A stretch of 64,000 nucleotides of DNA from Catenibacillus scindens (GCF_014202115.1 NZ_JACHFW010000015.1:1-64000), one strand, 5' to 3'. Positions 55,241 to 64,000 are shown, numbered from the stretch's first letter. Numbers and translations: made by a program. The notes: generated by a model not told the origin, from the letters alone.

Positions 55241-55999
55241 CTATTCGCCAAGATAAGCTTTGACCACTCTAGGGTCATTTAAAACATCCCCGGTCTTTCC
55301 CTGGGCAAGTACTGTGCCGAAATTTAATACCGTCACTTCCTCACAGATCCCTGACACAAGCTTCATATCATGTTCGATGAGAAGAATAGTCATTTTAAAC
55401 TTTTCCCGAACAAACTGGATGGTCTTCATCAGTTCCTCCGTCTCGTTGGGATTCATGCCCGCTGCGGGCTCATCCAAAAGCAAAAGTTTCGGTTCTGTGG
55501 CCAGGGCTCTGGCGATTTCCAGTTTTCTCTGCTTTCCATAGGGCAGATTGGCAGCCATGTTCCCGGCTTCTTTATCCAGGTCAAACACCTTTAAAAGCTC
55601 CATAGCCCGCTCATCCATGGATTTTTCCACCTTCCGGTATCCGGGCAGGCGCAGTATTCCGGTAAAAAGATTATATTTAAAATGATTATGAAGGCCAATC
55701 TTTACATTATCCATAACAGACATATTTTTAAAGAGACGGATGTTCTGAAAGGTACGGGCGATGCCCGCCTTATTGATCTCCACCGTCTTTTTTCCCACAA
55801 GATTCTGGCCATCCAGGGTAATAATCCCCTCTGTTGGACGGTACACCCCGGTGAGAAGATTGAACACCGTAGTTTTTCCGGCACCATTTGGGCCGATGAG
55901 GCCATAAAGCTGGCCCTGGTCAATAGTCATATCCAGGCTGTCCACAGCCCTGAGGCCGCCAAAGGAAATGCCCAGATTACGAACTTCCAACAATGCCAT
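55241..55999 (-). CDS. livG: Branched-chain amino acid ABC transporter ATPase LivG
   Basis: 252 residues. Walker A GPNGAGKTT, LivG motif GIARTFQNIRLFKNMSVMDN, Walker B LLLDEPAAGMNP. The signature is degenerate (ANLPYGKQRKLEIAR), as usual for LivG. Confidence 0.95.
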   Translation of the reverse strand: MALLEVRNLGISFGGLRAVDSLDMTIDQGQLYGLIGPNGAGKTTVFNLLTGVYRPTEGIITLDGQNLVGKKTVEINKAGIARTFQNIRLFKNMSVMDNVKIGLHNHFKYNLFTGILRLPGYRKVEKSMDERAMELLKVFDLDKEAGNMAANLPYGKQRKLEIARALATEPKLLLLDEPAAGMNPNETEELMKTIQFVREKFKMTILLIEHDMKLVSGICEEVTVLNFGTVLAQGKTGDVLNDPRVVKAYLGE

Positions 56000-56002
56000 A
56001 AT

Positions 56003-56965
56003 TTAAGCCTCCTTTGAAACTTTGGCCGCCTGACGCCGGGCCATCAGTTTTTCTTTAAATTTTGAATTGTTAAACAGCATCATAACGATCAGCACAATAG
56101 AGTATACAAGCATACGGTAATCCGCCACGCCTCTGAGCAACTCCGGCAGAAGTGTCAGAATCACCGCAGCGATAATGGAACCGCGGATGCTTCCCATGCC
56201 GCCGAGGACAACCATAACAAGGATCTCAATGGATGTGTTATAATCAAAATTGCCCGGCTTTAAAATACTGATATTATGAGCGTAGACCACACCGGCCACG
56301 CCGGCGAAAAAGGCTGAAATGACAAAAGCCATAACCTTATATTTGCTCACCTTGATCCCCGCAGCCTCGGCAGCAATGTAATTATCCCGGATAGCACAGA
56401 TTGCCCGGCCCTGTCTGGACTTCACCAGATTGGAAACCACCACAACGACAATAAGCGTCAGGATAAACACAAGGGTGAAATTCCGGTAAGAAGTCATCAG
56501 CGGAATACCTGAAAGGCCGCTGGCTCCTCCCGTGATCCCCAGAGTATTAAAAACAGACTTGATGATCTCACCGAAACCAAGGGTCACAATGGCCAGATAG
56601 TCACCGCGAAGGCGCAATACCGGCACACCAATGATCACGCCGGCGAGAGCCGCCACAACGCCGCCCACAACAAGGCCGACAGCCAGGGAAAGCCACCCCG
56701 GCAGGGGAAGGTTCATAGATACCAGAGCCCCTGAGTAGGCCCCCACAGACATAAATGCCGCATGGCCCAGGGTCAGCTCACCTAAAAACCCGACAATAAG
56801 GCACAGGGAAACCGCCATCATCACATTGGTGCATACAGGAACGATCATGGACAATAGCTGACGCCCTACCCATCCAAACTGGATGGCCAGCATCACCAGA
56901 ACGTAGATAACAACAGCGATCCCGATATTGATCAATAATTTCTGATATTTCTTCACCGCGATCAC
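56003..56965 (-). CDS. livM: Branched-chain amino acid ABC permease LivM
   Basis: 320 residues, eight or nine membrane segments; GFLGELTLGHAAFMSVGAYS and LRLRGDYLAIVTLGFGEI are LivM hallmarks. GTG start at 56965; a GTG three codons in is equally possible. Confidence 0.94.
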   Translation of the reverse strand: MIAVKKYQKLLINIGIAVVIYVLVMLAIQFGWVGRQLLSMIVPVCTNVMMAVSLCLIVGFLGELTLGHAAFMSVGAYSGALVSMNLPLPGWLSLAVGLVVGGVVAALAGVIIGVPVLRLRGDYLAIVTLGFGEIIKSVFNTLGITGGASGLSGIPLMTSYRNFTLVFILTLIVVVVVSNLVKSRQGRAICAIRDNYIAAEAAGIKVSKYKVMAFVISAFFAGVAGVVYAHNISILKPGNFDYNTSIEILVMVVLGGMGSIRGSIIAAVILTLLPELLRGVADYRMLVYSIVLIVMMLFNNSKFKEKLMARRQAAKVSKEA

Positions 56966-57853
56966 CTACACTTTCTCGATCCGGATCTTACCCAGCAGAC
57001 CGGACGGCTTTACAAGAAGAACAACAACCAGCACGCCGAATACAATAGCGTCTGAGAGCTGTGTTGAAATGTACGCTTTGGAAAGACTTTCAATGATGCC
57101 AAGGACAATACCGCCAAGCATCGCTCCCGGAACGCTTCCGATACCGCCAAGCACCGCCGCCACAAACGCCTTAATACCGGGAAGAGCCCCCAGGGTGGGC
57201 TGAAGAGACTCGTACTGGCAGATAAACAGAAGTCCGGCTACTGCCGCCAGGGCAGAACCGATGGCAAATGTCAGGGAAATGGTCCCGTTGACGCTGATGC
57301 CCATAAGCTCCGCAGCGCCTTTATCTTCAGACACGGCCCGCATGGCACGGCCTGCCTTTGTCTTATTAATAAATAACGTTAATAAGATCATGGAAATGGT
57401 TGTCACCACTAAAGTAACAATAGTGATCCCCGAAATGTGGATTCCGGCAATCTGTACCGACGGCACCCGAATAATAGAGCCAAAAGGTATAGGTGTTGCC
57501 TTAAAGATCAGCAGCGCCAGGTTTTGCAAAAGGAAGCTGACGCCAATGGCTGTGATCAGCACAGCTAAAGGCTGCGCGTTGCGCAAAGGTTTGTATGCCA
57601 CTTTTTCGATAACCACACCAAGTACCGCACACACGATAATGGACAAAATAACCGCTACCGCCGCAGGCAGACCAAGGATACCGTAAAAGACATACAAAGA
57701 ATACGCGCCGACCATAATAATATCCCCGTGGGCAAAATTGATCATCTTGGCAATACCATACACCATCGTATAGCCAAGGGCGATCAGCGCGTAAATACTT
57801 CCGGTACGAAGACCGTTGATCAATTGTTCGACAATGTTAATAACTAAATCCAT
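56966..57853 (-). CDS. livH: Branched-chain amino acid ABC permease LivH
   Basis: 295 residues; GYTMVYGIAKMINFAHGDII and GIKAFVAAVLGGIGSVPGAM are conserved LivH segments. First gene of livHMGF, abutting livM with no gap. Confidence 0.95.
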   Translation of the reverse strand: MDLVINIVEQLINGLRTGSIYALIALGYTMVYGIAKMINFAHGDIIMVGAYSLYVFYGILGLPAAVAVILSIIVCAVLGVVIEKVAYKPLRNAQPLAVLITAIGVSFLLQNLALLIFKATPIPFGSIIRVPSVQIAGIHISGITIVTLVVTTISMILLTLFINKTKAGRAMRAVSEDKGAAELMGISVNGTISLTFAIGSALAAVAGLLFICQYESLQPTLGALPGIKAFVAAVLGGIGSVPGAMLGGIVLGIIESLSKAYISTQLSDAIVFGVLVVVLLVKPSGLLGKIRIEKV

Positions 57854-58133
57854 CGCCCTCCGCCTTTCTTTGTATTCTACAGACTGTTAGTTTTAGAAGC
57901 GCCCGCGCGCCGGCGCGGGCCTTTGTTCAGCTTTTGCTGACATTTCAAGACTCTCTCGCAAGTCTTGGCGCGGGATTTTGGACCGCGATCGCAGACATCT
58001 CACGTCTGATATTGATATTATCGGATAAATACCATAAAAAAGCAACTATTTTTGTTATATTACTTCGGCCGTCTTTACTATTCATGGAGTGTTATTTAAG
58101 CATTAAGAAGCCCTGTTTTCTCTGTAACAAAAA
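57854..58133. other. livK-livH intergenic leader
   Basis: About 280 bases without a gene. Contains the near-perfect palindrome GCCCGCGCGCCGGCGCGGGC (57901-57920), a TTTCAAGACT/AGTCTT pair near 57945-57966, and CAGAC/GTCTG (about 57991-58007). The palindrome has a modest T-run on the minus strand, so it could attenuate livHMGF. No T-box or known riboswitch core seen. Confidence 0.45.
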
Positions 58134-58156
58134 GGCGGCGCCAAGCGGCGCCGCCC
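58130..58156 (-). terminator. Terminator after livK
   Basis: GGCGGCGCC (58134-58142) and GGCGCCGCC (58147-58155), perfect 9-bp stem with a four-base loop, T5 on the minus strand. Confidence 0.9.
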
Positions 58157-58179
58157 TCTGGACTTGTGTATATCAAAAG

Positions 58180-59397
58180 TTATTCCGCAGTTGTCTCTTC
58201 CCCGCCGTTTTCACCGTAAATAGTGTAAGCGCCGTCCGAAATCTGGATAAACTTGGCATCTTTATTAGGTTCACCGTTCTCATCGAAGGAAAGCCCTGCA
58301 CCTGTCAGTCCGTCGATCTGTACCTGGTGCATTGCCGAAATCAGAGCGTCGCTGTCAATACTTCCGGCCTGCTCCATGGCAGCTTTAATCACATAAACAG
58401 CGTCGTAGGCGTCCGCAGCAAACTGATCCGGAGTGGAGCCGTAATTTTCTTCATAAGTGCTGACAAAACCGGATGTCATTTCATCGGTGGCCGCTGAGAA
58501 GAAAGAGCTTAAAAATACTGCGCCCTCCACAGTCGCCGGATCGGTCACTGTTTCAAGTACGCCGTCCCAGCCATCGCTTCCAAGAAAAGGAATCTCCAGT
58601 CCCATATCCGCAGCCTGCTTTGTAATATATGTGGCAGCCTGATAGTAACCGCACACAACGATCACATCGGCGTTTGTGCCCTTAATCTTTGTAAGCTGTG
58701 TATTAAAATCCACATCAGCATCGGCAAAAGCCTCATTAGCTACAATCGTTGCCCCAAGTTCTTCAGCTTTAGACACAAGACCATCCCGGATACCTGTACC
58801 ATAATCGCTGGAATTGCTGTATAAAACGGCAATGTTCTGAGCGCCCATCTCATTAACAGCGAAATCTGCCAGTGTCTCGCCCTGAAGTGTATCTGTAAAG
58901 CAGATACGGAATGCATTGGGGTTCTTTACGCAGTCTACACCGGAGCCGGATGGTGTGACTACGAGAAGGTTATCCTGGTTGGAAATATCGGCGATAGCCA
59001 TGCAGCACCCTGTTGTTGTGGCACCCACCAACGCGTTAATATTCTGATCCATAAGGCTGTTGTAAGCACTCACCGCTTTGTCCTCAGTAGCTTCGTCATC
59101 GGCAAAAACCATTTTCAGAGAATACGTTGTATCTCCGGCGGTCACACCGCCTGCGGCGTTGATCTCGTTCACTGCCACTTCAATGCCCTGGCGCACAGAA
59201 ATACCATAAGACGCTGCAGACCCGGTCAGGGGCCCCATACCACCTACAATAAACTCTGCTGTAGCGCCTGCTGCCCCAGCCTGGCTTTCACTTCCGGAAG
59301 CCGCAGCCTGACTGTCTGAACCCGCACTTTCCCCGCATGCTGCTAAAGACAACACCATCGCCGCAGTAAGGCCGGCACATAAAAACTTTCTTTTCAT
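58180..59397 (-). CDS. livK: Branched-chain amino acid-binding lipoprotein LivK/LivJ
   Basis: 405 residues from ATG 59397 (AGGAGG nine bases upstream). Lipoprotein signal KFLCAGLTAAMVLSLAAC, Ser/Gln linker, then type I periplasmic binding fold (GPLTGSAASYGISVRQGIE; FADDEATEDKAVSAYNSLMD). The position and motifs fit Leu/Ile/Val binding; other ligands are possible. Confidence 0.93.
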   Translation of the reverse strand: MKRKFLCAGLTAAMVLSLAACGESAGSDSQAAASGSESQAGAAGATAEFIVGGMGPLTGSAASYGISVRQGIEVAVNEINAAGGVTAGDTTYSLKMVFADDEATEDKAVSAYNSLMDQNINALVGATTTGCCMAIADISNQDNLLVVTPSGSGVDCVKNPNAFRICFTDTLQGETLADFAVNEMGAQNIAVLYSNSSDYGTGIRDGLVSKAEELGATIVANEAFADADVDFNTQLTKIKGTNADVIVVCGYYQAATYITKQAADMGLEIPFLGSDGWDGVLETVTDPATVEGAVFLSSFFSAATDEMTSGFVSTYEENYGSTPDQFAADAYDAVYVIKAAMEQAGSIDSDALISAMHQVQIDGLTGAGLSFDENGEPNKDAKFIQISDGAYTIYGENGGEETTAE

Positions 59398-59489
59398 CCT
59401 CAAATTCCTCCTTTAGCCGGAAATATCGGCTGACTTTTTTCATTTATTTTGAATTATGTCTGTCCTCCGCTGTCAAATGTCTGTCTCAT

Positions 59490-59518
59490 ATCATACTGCC
59501 TTTTATGATTTTTGTCAA
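59490..59518 (-). promoter_or_regulatory. livK promoter
   Basis: Minus-strand TTGACA (59513-59518) and TATGAT (59490-59495), 17-base spacer; a GCCG/CGGC hairpin lies near 59420 in the leader. Confidence 0.85.
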
Positions 59519-59651
59519 CGCCACAGCCAGAGATTTATGTTAATTTTGTAATAGTTCATCACTTAAACGCAGCGCAGTGTCTGGTGCGGATTCCTCTGTT
59601 CTCATCGTTCATGGCCATCCTACCATTTAATATACAAACATTATCCGTCTA

Positions 59652-59680
59652 TTGCCAGCCCTCTTTTTATCTGATATACT
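59652..59680 (+). promoter_or_regulatory. Promoter of the VOC gene
   Basis: TTGCCA (59652-59657) and TATACT (59675-59680), 17-base spacer, about 95 bases upstream of the VOC start. The leader includes an AACAGTAAC arm. Confidence 0.65.
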
Positions 59681-59776
59681 GTAATTACTGCAAACAGTTT
59701 ACTTTTCACAGAATAAACAGTAACCTGAGTATGCCGTCTACGGTCGGCATTCAATTAACGAAAAGGAGAATCTATT

Positions 59777-60166
59777 ATGGAAAATTATCTCATCAGCGGT
59801 CTTGCCCACATCGGCGTATTCACAACAGACGCCAAAAAGTGCGCCCAGTTTTATGAAAAACATCTGGGCTTCCGCCCCTACTACAGCTATGAGGCCAATG
59901 GTCTTCACCTGGAATTTGTGGAATGCGGTCGCTGTATTATCGAATTTGTGGAGAACGAAGGCTGCGGCCATACCGGCACCGTAGACCACATCGCCCTTGA
60001 GGTTCAGGGAATCGAAGCCCTTGTTGAAAAGCTGAAATCCGAGGGAATCACCTTTGAGACCGAAGAGATCACTAAGATGCCGGACTTTTATCCCAACGGC
60101 GTAAAGAACATTTTCTTCAGAGGGCCAGCCGGCGAGCGCATTGAGCTTTTTGACTATTCCCGCTAA
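59777..60166 (+). CDS. VOC-family protein (glyoxalase-like)
   Basis: 129 residues in two beta-alpha-beta-beta-beta halves. Candidate metal ligands: LAHIGVFTTD (His), LEFVECG (Glu), VDHIALEV (His) and RIELFDYS (Glu). Could be a lactoylglutathione lyase-like or methylmalonyl-CoA epimerase-like enzyme; the exact reaction is open. Cotranscribed with the lipid kinase 14 bases downstream. Confidence 0.85.
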   Translation: MENYLISGLAHIGVFTTDAKKCAQFYEKHLGFRPYYSYEANGLHLEFVECGRCIIEFVENEGCGHTGTVDHIALEVQGIEALVEKLKSEGITFETEEITKMPDFYPNGVKNIFFRGPAGERIELFDYSR

Positions 60167-60180
60167 AGAGAAAAAGGGAT

Positions 60181-61110
60181 ATGATGAAATATTATTTTAT
60201 CCTTAATCCCAATGCCCGGACGGGCAAAGGCCAAAAGATCTGGAAAGATAAGCTTTTGCCCGCTCTTCGTGCTTCCCGCCGCCCATGGAAAGTCTTTTAC
60301 ACCCATTTCCCCGGACACTGTACTCAGATCGTGGAGCAGCTTACTCGTCCGGGCGGCTCTCCCGTGACTATTGTCATTCTGGGCGGCGACGGCACCCTCA
60401 ATGAAGCGGTCAATGGCATCAAGGACTTTAGCCGGGTGTCTTTAGGCTATATTCCTCTGGGTTCCAGTAACGACTTTTCCAGGGGCATGGAACAAAAAGG
60501 GGCCGATCCGGCACAGACCCTTCACAATATTTTACGTAAAAAGCATGAGGTTTGGCTGGATTACGGCGTTGTCAAGGCGCCAGGAACAAAGGAACAGCGC
60601 TTCATTGTCAGCAGCGGTATCGGTTTTGACGCCTACGTTACCGATGATGCTCTCCACTCTCCCATAAAAAATGTTCTCAACGCTTTCCATCTTGGGAAAC
60701 TGACCTATGCGGTCATCTCTTTAAAGCAGTTATTCCGCATCCGTCTTCAAAAAGCTTCCATAACCGTGGACGGGAAAACCATGGATTTTAAGCGTTTCTA
60801 CTTTGCTTCTTCCCACAATCTTCCCTATGAAGGCGGCGGCTTTAAATTCACCCCAAAAGCTTCCCCCTGTGATGGAAAGCTGGATATATGTGTGATCTAT
60901 AATTTCTTCAAAGGGATTATCCCTGTACTTCTCCCCACAGCTTTTTTGGGAATACATCCCATATTCCACGGCGTAAAAATACTTAGGGGCAAAGATATAC
61001 ATGTATCCCTGGAAAGGCCCTACCCTGTACATACAGACGGGGAGACTTACCGCCCTCAGACGGATATCCACATCTGGTGCGAGGCCGGCAAGATCCATTT
61101 TATATATTAA
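60181..61110 (+). CDS. Diacylglycerol kinase-family lipid kinase
   Basis: 309 residues. NPNARTGKG and the catalytic GGDGTLNEAVNGI (about 60-75), then GYIPLGSSNDFSRG, are the YegS/DgkB signature. Phosphorylates diacylglycerol or a related lipid for membrane recycling. Confidence 0.92.
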   Translation: MMKYYFILNPNARTGKGQKIWKDKLLPALRASRRPWKVFYTHFPGHCTQIVEQLTRPGGSPVTIVILGGDGTLNEAVNGIKDFSRVSLGYIPLGSSNDFSRGMEQKGADPAQTLHNILRKKHEVWLDYGVVKAPGTKEQRFIVSSGIGFDAYVTDDALHSPIKNVLNAFHLGKLTYAVISLKQLFRIRLQKASITVDGKTMDFKRFYFASSHNLPYEGGGFKFTPKASPCDGKLDICVIYNFFKGIIPVLLPTAFLGIHPIFHGVKILRGKDIHVSLERPYPVHTDGETYRPQTDIHIWCEAGKIHFIY

Positions 61111-61114
61111 AAAA

Positions 61115-61206
61115 ACCGGCAAAGCCGGATTCTTTAAAAATTATAGGAAACGTCATAATAATTTTTATTATGACGTTTCCTGCGCCAAGACCCGCAAGCG
61201 GGTCTT
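61115..61206. terminator. Three consecutive hairpins between convergent genes
   Basis: CCGGC/GCCGG (61116-61128) ends the kinase gene. A perfect 16-bp stem follows (61146-61161 with 61165-61180, loop TTT), then AAGACCCGC/GCGGGTCTT (61187-61206) next to the ybaK stop. Confidence 0.8.
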
Positions 61207-61209
61207 AAA

Positions 61210-61704
61210 TTATTCATCTTCATTTCTGGCAATATCCCCTGTCATAGCCTGGGCAGCCCCCAAAAGATCTTCCGGGGCCATAAGCAGAGTGGAACCGATG
61301 CGGCCTCCGCTGACAGCCACCTCTCTAAAATTTAAAATCCGGCTGTCCATCACTGTTTTATAGTGCTTCTTCATGCCTAAAGGGCTGCAGCCGCCCCTAA
61401 CATAACCGGTCACCGCCAGAAGATCCCGGACATGAAGCATCTCCACGGACTTCTCACCCACAGCCTTCGCGGCGGCTTTCAAATCCAGCTCCATAGCTAC
61501 CGGAATGACAAAAACATAGTATTCGCCCTTCCGACCATGGGTGACCAGTGTTTTAAAGGACCGCTCTATCTCTATTCCTGTTTTATCCGCCACCGCCATG
61601 CCGTCTGTAAACTCATCGCATTCATACTGGACAACTTTATAGGGGATCTTCTTTTTATCCAGAAAACGCATGGCATTGGTCTTGACCTCTTTTTCCCTGG
61701 ACAT
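61210..61704 (-). CDS. ybaK: Cys-tRNA(Pro)/Cys-tRNA(Cys) deacylase YbaK
   Basis: 164-residue trans-editing factor that hydrolyses mischarged Cys-tRNA(Pro). Motifs TLVTHGRKGEYYVFVIPVAM and YVRGGCSPLGMKK (substrate-binding GxxSPxG) intact. Follows the lipoprotein gene by three bases. Confidence 0.93.
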   Translation of the reverse strand: MSREKEVKTNAMRFLDKKKIPYKVVQYECDEFTDGMAVADKTGIEIERSFKTLVTHGRKGEYYVFVIPVAMELDLKAAAKAVGEKSVEMLHVRDLLAVTGYVRGGCSPLGMKKHYKTVMDSRILNFREVAVSGGRIGSTLLMAPEDLLGAAQAMTGDIARNEDE

Positions 61705-61707
61705 ATT

Positions 61708-62202
61708 TTAAGACACCTTCACTGTTTTAGCCCACTCCAAGAAGTCGCTCTGAAGCTGGTCATAGTTTTTCGTTTCACAGAAAAACTGAATCAGCCAGAA
61801 GGCGTCGCTGCCCTCAAAAACTGTGGCGTAATAGGTAAAATCCTGACTGTCCACACTGTTTTCATATACAAAATACTTGATCCCGTCAGCCTCCTGAAGC
61901 TGGACACTCAGGCTGTTGGCGTCAATAACGGTCTGTCCGTACTCATCCAAAGTCATATCTGCGGAAAGTCCCGCATTCTCAAGTGTTGAAAAATCTTCCT
62001 TTAATGCGACAACGCCGGCAGTGTTGGACAGATAATAAGCTGTAGCTCCGTTGGCCTGAGATGCGTCCTGTTCTTTGAAACTTCCGGGCAGTGTCATTGT
62101 CATGCCCACCCCGGTGTCAAACTCCTTGGCAGACGCCGAGCATCCGCTTACAATGCCTATCACACACAGGCAGGCGCACAGCAGCGCTAACAATCTTTTC
62201 AT
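61708..62202 (-). CDS. Small lipoprotein of unknown function
   Basis: 164 residues. Signal KRLLALLCACLCVIGIVSGC with lipobox VSGC, then a globular domain (GMTMTLPGSFKEQDASQANG; FWLIQFFCETKNYDQL). Fold reminiscent of PsbP/DUF1795-like exported proteins, but not firmly assigned. In an operon with ybaK. Confidence 0.7.
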   Translation of the reverse strand: MKRLLALLCACLCVIGIVSGCSASAKEFDTGVGMTMTLPGSFKEQDASQANGATAYYLSNTAGVVALKEDFSTLENAGLSADMTLDEYGQTVIDANSLSVQLQEADGIKYFVYENSVDSQDFTYYATVFEGSDAFWLIQFFCETKNYDQLQSDFLEWAKTVKVS

Positions 62203-62240
62203 TTTGAGTCCCTCCTGATTCTTTTAATGATGTTAATTCA

Positions 62241-62269
62241 ACTATACCCCGGTCCCTTCCCCCTGTCAA
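62241..62269 (-). promoter_or_regulatory. Promoter of the lipoprotein-ybaK operon
   Basis: Minus-strand TTGACA (62264-62269) and TATAGT (62241-62246), 17-base spacer. Confidence 0.85.
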
Positions 62270-62492
62270 CCCTAAAGAAGCGGGGAAACACAGGGAAAAT
62301 ACCGCTGTCCATCCTCCCCTTCGATAAAATAAAAGGGCACTGGAATTTTGTTATAAAATCCTTTAAACTTAAATGGAGATCATTTAGTCAATTTCCCCGC
62401 TGGAAGCAACGAAGCCGCTTGGCTCAATGCCCGCGGGAATAACAGCTCAAAAAGTATTTCTACGCTTATAATTCAGGGAAAGGATTGTAATT

Positions 62493-63554
62493 ATGAAAAT
62501 TGCAGCAATCATTGAAGAATTTAATGGTTTTGGAACAAAACATCAGAATTTTATACGTCAGGTCCGTGAAATAAGCCAGGCCGACTATGTAATCGCCATT
62601 ATGAGCGGAGATTTTATACAGCAGGGCATCCCTGCCCTGGAAAATAAATATGACCGGGCAAAAAGGGCGGTTTTGTCCGGTGTGGATTTGGTCATTGAGC
62701 TTCCGGTCTTTGGCGTCCTCTCCAGCCCGGACACCTACGCCTACGCCGCAGTCTCCATGCTGGACAGCCTTCGGTGCGTGGATGAAGTTTACATACCCTG
62801 CGACACATCCTACACAGATCTATTATTTGACGCAGCCCGTTTTCTTTTTATGGAAAATCGGGACTATCAGCTCCGGCTCCGGAACTTTAGAATAGCGGGC
62901 ATGTCTTTTTATGACGCCCAAGCCAGGGCCGTAGGTATGTCCATCCAAGGCGGCGGGGAAATTTTACAAAATCCGGTAAACATTTTTGCCGCCGAATATC
63001 TCAGAGCCCTCAAACGCCTTTACAGCCAGATCGTCCCGCGGCTGATCCAGGCCCCGGATCTCTCCCCAAAAAGCAGAGAAAATATCTGGCACAAACCTTC
63101 GGCTTATCTCTCCTCCCTGCTTAAATATGCACTTTTTTACGGTCCCAAAAACATGGATGAAATTTACGGTGGAACTTCCATGCTGACCCAAAGCATTCTT
63201 CAGGCCAGAGAAAGCTATGATTCCTTTGACACGTTCTGCGCCCGCTTAAAAACCCCAACCCGATCCCAGGCCAATATCCGCCGCTATATGCTGAATATGA
63301 TCTTAAATATGCGAAAATCAGATATCGCCATCTGCCGCCTCTACGGCTTTTCCCTTTATTTCCGGGGACTGTGCGCCCGGCCGGGAGGGGATGATCTGGC
63401 CGACTATATACGCAGCCACACATGGACGCCTCTGTTTTTTACCACTCCCCAAAGCTGGGATCATGTCCCAAAAGAGGCTGACCCGGCCATACAGAGGATT
63501 GCCTCTCTGGATGTCCGGGCCCACAAACTTTACATTCTCTCCAGGAAAAATTGA
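62493..63554 (+). CDS. TmcAL-like nucleotidyltransferase with degenerate motif
   Basis: 353 residues related to tRNA(Met) cytidine acetate ligase (YlbM/DUF795). Family features: AIIEEFNG at the start, VIAIMSGDFIQQGIPALENK, GVDLVIELPVFGVLSSPDTY and NPVNIFAAEYLRALK. The ATP-binding motif, normally NPFHNGH, reads NGFGTKH: the first His and the Gly are gone. Length is slightly short. It may be a diverged paralog without ligase activity. Start ATG 62493 after AAAGGA. Confidence 0.75.
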   Translation: MKIAAIIEEFNGFGTKHQNFIRQVREISQADYVIAIMSGDFIQQGIPALENKYDRAKRAVLSGVDLVIELPVFGVLSSPDTYAYAAVSMLDSLRCVDEVYIPCDTSYTDLLFDAARFLFMENRDYQLRLRNFRIAGMSFYDAQARAVGMSIQGGGEILQNPVNIFAAEYLRALKRLYSQIVPRLIQAPDLSPKSRENIWHKPSAYLSSLLKYALFYGPKNMDEIYGGTSMLTQSILQARESYDSFDTFCARLKTPTRSQANIRRYMLNMILNMRKSDIAICRLYGFSLYFRGLCARPGGDDLADYIRSHTWTPLFFTTPQSWDHVPKEADPAIQRIASLDVRAHKLYILSRKN

Positions 63555-63609
63555 CCGCAGCAGTTCAGGCATCAGGCATAGCCAGGACAAAGCTGCCTCA
63601 GTTAAATGG

Positions 63610-64000
63610 TTATCCTTCCCGTTCGATCTTGTCTACAATATTGCGCATCATGGCGTGGTGGCGGCGCACCTGCTCCACACCCCGGACTTCCTCAATATCC
63701 TGGATGTGTCTTCCGCCCTCATACTCGGAATTAATATAGCCGTCATAGCCTTCCTCAATGAGAATCCGCATAGGATTTTCATAATCCGCGCTGGCCTCCT
63801 CCAGTTCATCGGTCATCTCCCAGAACTTTCCGTGGATTCCGAGAATGTGAGGCATGGCCTGGCGGAGAAGCTGTGGATCGTCCTGAGTTAAGCAAAAGGC
63901 CCGGCGGACTACATCCCGCTCAATGGGTGTTGCGTTTTTATCGTCCAGCCACTGCTGCATCTGCCCCCATGTCCATCCGGCACGGCGCTTCTCGTCGGCA
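63610..64000 (-). CDS. Sugar phosphate isomerase/epimerase-like protein, C-terminal part
   Basis: Partial: the frame stays open to the window edge, so the start lies beyond 64000. About 130 residues are visible, ending at 63610. Motifs HGKFWEMTDELEE and YDGYINSEYEGG fit the end of xylose isomerase-like TIM barrels (Glu/His metal ligands). Substrate not determinable. Converges on the TmcAL-like gene. Confidence 0.7.
   Translation of the reverse strand, partial: ADEKRRAGWTWGQMQQWLDDKNATPIERDVVRRAFCLTQDDPQLLRQAMPHILGIHGKFWEMTDELEEASADYENPMRILIEEGYDGYINSEYEGGRHIQDIEEVRGVEQVRRHHAMMRNIVDKIEREG

Noticed and set aside
57854-58179. T-box riboswitch ahead of livHMGF
   Set aside because: No T-box core (TGGNACCGCG-type) on the minus strand.

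Overview
The window looks like a chromosomal segment of a Lachnospiraceae-type anaerobe (class Clostridia, Bacillota). The reasons are the gene order and protein style of a complete S10-spc-alpha ribosomal protein cluster, strong AGGAGG ribosome binding sites, an ECF transporter block next to truA-rplM-rpsI, several lipoproteins with LAAC/TAC-type lipoboxes, and a mobile element of a type common in gut Clostridia. No rRNA, tRNA or CRISPR array was found.

Layout. (1) 1-2.4 kb: a lipoprotein alpha/beta hydrolase and a LysR regulator overlapping a small helix-turn-helix gene. (2) 2.4-12.7 kb: a visibly GC-richer mobilizable element, apparently reduced. It keeps a relaxase, MobC, ParA/ParB, an AbiE toxin-antitoxin pair, a divergent XRE repressor/SLOG pair and a DUF3848/3849 protein. 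It also carries a chimeric gene joining a Rep-like winged-helix N-terminus to the C-terminus of the large helicase/methylase protein of such elements. I see no integrase and no type IV secretion genes. It abuts rpsI; the rpsI-parA spacer holds terminators, palindromes and iteron-like repeats. (3) 12.7-18.4 kb: rpsI, rplM, a radical SAM gene, truA and ecfT-ecfA2-ecfA1, all leftward. (4) 18.7-21.5 kb: rarA (rightward), a URO-D family gene, and a fragment resembling group II intron domain I. (5) 21.5-39.8 kb: rpsJ to rplQ on the minus strand with secY, adk, map, infA and rpoA. map carries a +1 frameshift in a seven-G run, and a lipoprotein gene with its own promoter and terminator sits between secY and adk. 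(6) 40-42.3 kb: zinc-dependent phospholipase C-like protein, UMF1 transporter and a 46-residue membrane peptide. (7) 42.3-50.3 kb: an orphan sugar-type binding lipoprotein, two paralogous AprA-like flavoproteins (one with a 2[4Fe-4S] ferredoxin partner), a divergent LysR regulator and an RNA methyltransferase. (8) 50.5-54.5 kb: aldo/keto reductase, YgjP-like metallopeptidase, nicotinamidase-like hydrolase, AzlCD and a cytidylate kinase-like protein. (9) 54.5-59.4 kb: a livKHMGF branched-chain amino acid ABC transporter. (10) 59.7-64 kb: VOC protein, lipid kinase, YbaK deacylase, a lipoprotein, a TmcAL-like protein with a degenerate active-site motif, and a sugar isomerase cut by the window edge.

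The intergenic spaces contain recurring hairpins (TTACTGTT...AACAGTAA) and a roughly 130-bp cloverleaf-like repeat with a second, partial inverted copy 4.6 kb away. Promoters with 17-bp spacing can be read directly in front of several units (rplM, ecfA1, S10, livK, adk, the 62.2-kb lipoprotein). All calls come from reading the sequence; no database search was run.
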